Below are positions 6,837 through 9,754 of a DNA stretch of 9,754 nt, one piece after another. Source of the DNA: Candidatus Dadabacteria bacterium (GTDB lineage: Bacteria; Desulfobacterota_D; UBA1144; Nemesobacterales; JADFKM01); the NCBI GenBank assembly GCA_022564935.1, contig JADFKM010000065.1, positions 1 through 9,754 on the forward strand, in the 5' to 3' direction. The position numbers and the translations under genes were made by a program. The notes beneath the pieces are model-generated. The model saw only the letters and a list, made by a program, of their open reading frames with translations. It made no database searches and was not told the DNA's origin. Position 1 is the first letter of the stretch; each line of letters starts with the position of its first letter.

Positions 6837-6866
6837 ATTATCCCACGAAGCTCATGTCTGTGTCAA
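6837..6866 (-). promoter_or_regulatory. Sigma70-type promoter of the lipoprotein gene
   Basis: On the minus strand, a perfect TTGACA (6866-6861) and GATAAT (6842-6837) are separated by 18 bases. The predicted start near 6830 leaves a leader of about 11-13 bases without a Shine-Dalgarno before the ATG at 6819. Confidence 0.65.
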
Positions 6867-7063
6867 GAGATAATGTTAAGTAAATATAAAGAAACGCACC
6901 TCTAATTATTTCCTTCCAACAAGCATTTTCCAATAGCGGCGTACTCGAAGAGGGTTTATTATCTTACGGAAATGATGAGGGGCTTGTAGAAGAGATTGGT
7001 TGATGATATGGAATGGGAGAGATTAACCACAGCCAGTTTTACGGCGGTCATATTGTAGTGAGA
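6867..7063 (+). other. Stretch between the lipoprotein promoter and the NYN gene, no recognisable gene
   Basis: No RNA gene or strong terminator is seen. One plus-strand frame from 6936 reads AAYSKRVYYLTEMMRGL, then an amber stop, then KRLVDDMEWERLTTASF and ends at 7056-7058. Another frame is open from about 6908 to the TGA after EGLVEEIG. Both could be chance or the worn remains of a gene, perhaps from the same insertion history as the transposase scar. I do not recognise either. Confidence 0.3.
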
Positions 7064-7816
7064 CTAATCGTAGTTCGCAACGTCGATGTCGACCAGTCTC
7101 ACAAGACCGGTCTCCCTTTCTTCGAGTTTAAGTATGTTTTGTTTTTGCAGCTCACGTACCAGCTCAATGAACCTCCGGTATGAGGTGTGCTTTATCTCGA
7201 AGCTCCGGTCGAGCTGCTTCATCCTGTCGTTTATTACGGATATGTTGTAGGGCAGGGTTTCTATCTCGATATTCTTAAGCACCTCGATGCACAGCTCCTT
7301 TGCCTTTTTGTCCAGCTCCTCGGTGTACTCCTTTTTTGCATTTTCGTCTTCAAACTCGTAGAAGTCCTCTATAAAAAGCATCTTATCGCACGATTTGGCC
7401 AGTATTTCGCGCGTCTCGTCGGCCTTTCTGCATACGAGCCATATCTCCTTGCCGTACTTCCTCAGCTTGTCCATTACAACGGTGAAGTCCGAGTCGCTTG
7501 TGACAAATATGTAACGGTCTATGGCTGGGTTGTTTACGTATAGCGTCTCAAAGGCGTCGATGCAAATAAAGAGGTCGGCGCGGTTTTTCTTGGTACCGAT
7601 GCGGGGGGTTTCGAAGGTGTAGAAGTTGTAGTCCCGGAGCTGAGTTTTGAACTCCGCCGATACGGTGCTCAGGAGACCGTAGGCTGCTTTGACGGCGAAA
7701 ATAAAGTTATAGTTCGACTGCTCGCTGAGTATTAGCGAGTTCATAAGTCGCTCGAGTTTTATCTTGTTGGGAATGTTCTCCAGGTCGATGAATATGGCTA
7801 AAACGATTTTTTCCAT
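7064..7816 (-). CDS. NYN-domain putative ribonuclease with a C-terminal LOTUS/OST-HTH-like region
   Basis: From the ATG at 7816 the protein has 250 residues. Residues 1-150 form a NYN (PIN-like, LabA/DUF88-type) domain: IFIDLENI with Asp11, then KNRADLFICIDAFE with Asp81 and Asp87, then FVTSDSDF with Asp108 and Asp110, and the strand YGKEIWLV. These acidic residues are where this fold binds metal for RNA cleavage, so a ribonuclease role is reasonable but inferred. Residues 150-175 are charged and helical. Residues 175-245 look like a winged-helix LOTUS/OST-HTH domain (NISVINDRMKQLDRSF, SYRRFIELVRELQKQNILKL), common after NYN domains and thought to bind RNA. A TTG at 7837 in frame is a poorer start. 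No good Shine-Dalgarno precedes either; the strong one lies farther up before a 7-codon ORF in the same frame. The RNA target is unknown. Confidence 0.85.
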   Translation of the reverse strand: MEKIVLAIFIDLENIPNKIKLERLMNSLILSEQSNYNFIFAVKAAYGLLSTVSAEFKTQLRDYNFYTFETPRIGTKKNRADLFICIDAFETLYVNNPAIDRYIFVTSDSDFTVVMDKLRKYGKEIWLVCRKADETREILAKSCDKMLFIEDFYEFEDENAKKEYTEELDKKAKELCIEVLKNIEIETLPYNISVINDRMKQLDRSFEIKHTSYRRFIELVRELQKQNILKLEERETGLVRLVDIDVANYD

Positions 7817-7849
7817 GTCGGTTTTGAAATTTTGCAATCCGTTGGCTGT

Positions 7850-7893
7850 CTAATCTGAATTGCGCTCTCTCATTGCTGAGTTTTCCCCTCCTC
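7850..7893 (-). promoter_or_regulatory. Strong Shine-Dalgarno and 7-codon ORF ahead of the NYN gene
   Basis: GAGGAGG (7893-7887, minus) precedes an ATG at 7873 that encodes MRERNSD and stops at TAG 7852-7850. This start is in the same frame as the NYN gene, whose ATG is 57 bases downstream. It could be a leader peptide, or the former true start of the gene interrupted by an amber codon. The Shine-Dalgarno-to-ATG spacing is about 10-13 bases, on the long side. Confidence 0.4.
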
Positions 7894-7912
7894 GATTAAT
7901 GGATTTTTCTTC

Positions 7913-7960
7913 AATAATCGGCCGTGGGTTTATGAAAAATAATCGGAAATACCGATGATT
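7913..7960. promoter_or_regulatory. Operator- or terminator-like palindrome with an extra half-site
   Basis: AATAATCGG occurs at 7913-7921 and again at 7938-7946. The second copy pairs with CCGATGATT at 7952-7960 across a 5-base loop, with 8 of 9 bases complementary. It lies about 120-145 bases upstream of the NYN ATG and about 125 bases downstream of the uvrA stop. On the minus strand the hairpin is followed by TTATTTTTC, so a weak uvrA terminator is as possible as a repressor site. Confidence 0.35.
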
Positions 7961-8085
7961 ACAATAGCCGGGGTATAAGAAGTTGTTTTTAAATACCAGG
8001 ATATAGGTCTATTTTAACTGCATGTTTATTGCTGGATGTGGGGTGGTGAATTCATTTAATTAACTAAACGTGACGCGCAATCTAC

Positions 8086-9754
8086 TCAGCTCTCTTCAAT
8101 ATTCAACACACCCCGCAGGTACCTGCCCGTGTGCGACGCCTCCACATCTGCGACCTCCTCGGGTCTTCCCTCCGCAACTATGTATCCGCCCTCATCCCCG
8201 CCTTCGGGGCCGAGGTCTATGACCCAGTCGGCGGATTTGATGACGTCGAGGTTGTGCTCGATTACGAGCACGGTGTTGCCGGCCTCAACGAGCTTGTTGA
8301 GCACATTGAGAAGCTTCTTGATGTCGTCTGCGTGAAGCCCCACTGTTGGCTCGTCCAGCATGTAGAGGATTGCAGTTCCGTCCTTTCGTCCGAGCTCCCG
8401 CGCTATTTTTATGCGCTGCGCCTCGCCTCCCGAAAGTGTAGGGGCGGGCTGACCGAGCTTGAGGTAGCCGAGGCCCACTTCATCGAGTATGTTCAGCTTT
8501 CTCTGAAGCGCCGGCAGCTCACTGAAGAAGCCGAGCGCCTCGCGAACGGTGAGCGACAGCACCTCGTCGATGTTCCTGCCGTGATACCTTACGTCGAGGA
8601 CGTCCGTTCTAAACCGCTTCCCCCCGCACTCTTCGCACATGACGTTCACGTCGGCGAGAAAGTGCATCTCGATTTTCAAAGTGCCTTCTCCCTGGCAGGA
8701 CTCGCACCTACCGCCGGGTACGTTAAACGAAAAGCTGGATGGGGTCAGTCCCTTAGCCCTTGCTTCCCACGTGGCTGCAAAGGCTCCCCTGATGTCGTCG
8801 TACGCCTTGATGTATGTGACGGGGTTCGAGCGGGAGCTTCGCCCAATAGGGGACTGGTCGAGCATCACGACGTCTTTTATGTGCTTTGTGCCCTTTATAG
8901 CGGTGTAGGCGCCCACCTTCTCGGCCTTGCCGTAGAACTTCCTCACAAGCGCCGCATAAAGCACGTCGCGCACGAAGGAGCTTTTCCCCGAGCCGGACAC
9001 CCCCGTTACGCAGGTGAGCGTTCCGAGCGGGATCACGACGTCAATGTTTTTCAGATTGTTCTCGGATGCCCCGTAAACCGAAAGCTTCTTGGATTTGATT
9101 CTTCTCCTTTTCTTTGGCAGCGGAACGGAATCGTCCCCTACGAGGTAATTTCTCGTCAGCGACCCGTTGGAGCTGTTGATCAGTTTCTTTAAAGGGCCCT
9201 GGAAAACCACTTCCCCTCCGTGCGTCCCGGCCCGGGGACCGAGCTCGATTATATAGTCTGATGAGCGGATTATCTCGAAGTCGTGCTCCACTATAACTAT
9301 CGTGTTTCTCCTCTCCCGCAATTCGTGCACGATTGAGACGAGGCGGTTGATATCCCTTGGATGGAGGCCGATCGAGGGCTCGTCCATTATGTACAGTGTT
9401 TCCGTAAGGCTCGCCCCGAGCTGACAGGCCAGGTTAGCGCGCTGAGCCTCGCCGCCCGAAAGTGTCTTGGTGAGGCGCGAGAGGGTGATGTAGCCCAGAC
9501 CTACCTTGAGCAGAAAGCCTGTTCTTGAGGTGATCTGCTTCAGTATCTCTTCGGCTATTTCTTGTTCGTAATCCGATAGAGTCAGGTCGTCGAAAAAGCT
9601 CTTCAGCTCGGCAATGGGCATCTCCGTCAGCTCGTTGATCGACCTGCCTGCGACCTTCACCCACAGGGCCTCCCGCCTTATCCTGCTGCCCCCGCACGAA
9701 GGGCAGGGAAAGGCCGAGCGGTATTTGCTCAAAAAAACCCTCACATGGAGCTTG
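8086..9754 (-). CDS. uvrA: UvrABC excinuclease subunit A, C-terminal part (5' end cut by window edge)
   Basis: UvrA is the ATP-driven DNA damage sensor that loads UvrB in nucleotide excision repair. The visible 555 codons are the C-terminal part of a protein usually about 830-950 residues long. The frame enters from the right edge with KLHVRVFLSKYRS. Counting from the GTG codon at 9744 as residue 1: a CPSCGGSR motif (14-21), the first ABC signature LSGGEAQR (95-102) with Walker B LYIMDEPSIGLH (117-128), the second Walker A GVSGSGKSS (248-256), a zinc finger with Cys347, Cys350, Cys370 and Cys373 (19 residues between pairs), the second signature LSGGEAQR (437-444) and Walker B ILYMLDEPTVGLH (459-471). 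The GTG is internal, not the start. All motifs are intact. The upstream promoter, where an SOS box might be, is outside the window. Confidence 0.97.
   Translation of the reverse strand, partial: KLHVRVFLSKYRSAFPCPSCGGSRIRREALWVKVAGRSINELTEMPIAELKSFFDDLTLSDYEQEIAEEILKQITSRTGFLLKVGLGYITLSRLTKTLSGGEAQRANLACQLGASLTETLYIMDEPSIGLHPRDINRLVSIVHELRERRNTIVIVEHDFEIIRSSDYIIELGPRAGTHGGEVVFQGPLKKLINSSNGSLTRNYLVGDDSVPLPKKRRRIKSKKLSVYGASENNLKNIDVVIPLGTLTCVTGVSGSGKSSFVRDVLYAALVRKFYGKAEKVGAYTAIKGTKHIKDVVMLDQSPIGRSSRSNPVTYIKAYDDIRGAFAATWEARAKGLTPSSFSFNVPGGRCESCQGEGTLKIEMHFLADVNVMCEECGGKRFRTDVLDVRYHGRNIDEVLSLTVREALGFFSELPALQRKLNILDEVGLGYLKLGQPAPTLSGGEAQRIKIARELGRKDGTAILYMLDEPTVGLHADDIKKLLNVLNKLVEAGNTVLVIEHNLDVIKSADWVIDLGPEGGDEGGYIVAEGRPEEVADVEASHTGRYLRGVLNIEES

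Noticed and set aside
8131-9192. A 353-codon open frame on the plus strand opposite uvrA
   Set aside because: It is wholly antisense to clearly conserved UvrA motifs, its translation has no recognisable domain, and long antisense frames are expected from GC-rich codon use.
9742-9744. GTG as the start of uvrA
   Set aside because: The frame stays open to the window edge and the residues before it (KLH) continue the conserved UvrA sequence, so the codon is internal.
1-9754. CRISPR array, tRNA, rRNA or prophage genes
   Set aside because: No regularly spaced repeats, no cloverleaf-like sequence and no phage structural genes were seen on either strand by eye.

Overview
The window comes from a bacterial chromosome of moderately high GC. 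A predicted outer-membrane-type lipoprotein (BamE-like) and an aerobic-type E1 alpha/E1 beta pyruvate dehydrogenase suggest a Gram-negative organism. The sequence alone does not fix the phylum. Most genes are housekeeping genes with no sign of transfer, apart from a short AT-rich patch next to a dead transposase.

Layout. Positions 1-4151 (minus strand, read right to left) hold a compact oxidative-decarboxylation operon: lpd (E3, dihydrolipoamide dehydrogenase), lipB (octanoyltransferase), pdhA (E1 alpha) and pdhB (E1 beta, cut by the left edge). The E2 gene, lipA and any further members are not in the window; E2 may lie beyond the left edge. lpd has a near-consensus sigma70 promoter whose predicted start point falls on the A of its ATG, so the operon mRNA looks leaderless. 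Positions 4438-5157 (minus) hold a short-chain dehydrogenase of unknown substrate, divergent from a ROK-family sugar kinase at 5310-6266 (plus). The kinase also has a TATAAT box only 9 bases from its ATG and no Shine-Dalgarno.

Right after the kinase stop lies the decayed, frameshifted C-terminus of an IS481-like transposase (about 6275-6498). It runs tail-to-tail into an AT-rich gene for a small lipoprotein (6469-6819, minus) with its own good promoter. After a stretch with no recognisable gene (6867-7063) comes a NYN-domain putative ribonuclease with a C-terminal LOTUS/OST-HTH-like region (7064-7816, minus). Upstream of it sit a strong Shine-Dalgarno, a 7-codon ORF in the same frame and an operator- or terminator-like palindrome. 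The right end (8086-9754, minus) is the C-terminal part of uvrA.

How the genes work together. E1 alpha/E1 beta decarboxylate pyruvate (the usual substrate; other 2-oxo acids cannot be excluded), E2 (not seen) carries the lipoyl arm, and E3 reoxidises it. LipB starts the synthesis of that lipoyl arm, so cofactor attachment and the enzyme using it are made from one transcript. The other genes have no evident link to this pathway. I do not see a new multi-gene system here. The points most worth a second look are the leaderless starts, the unusual NYN leader and the transposase scar.
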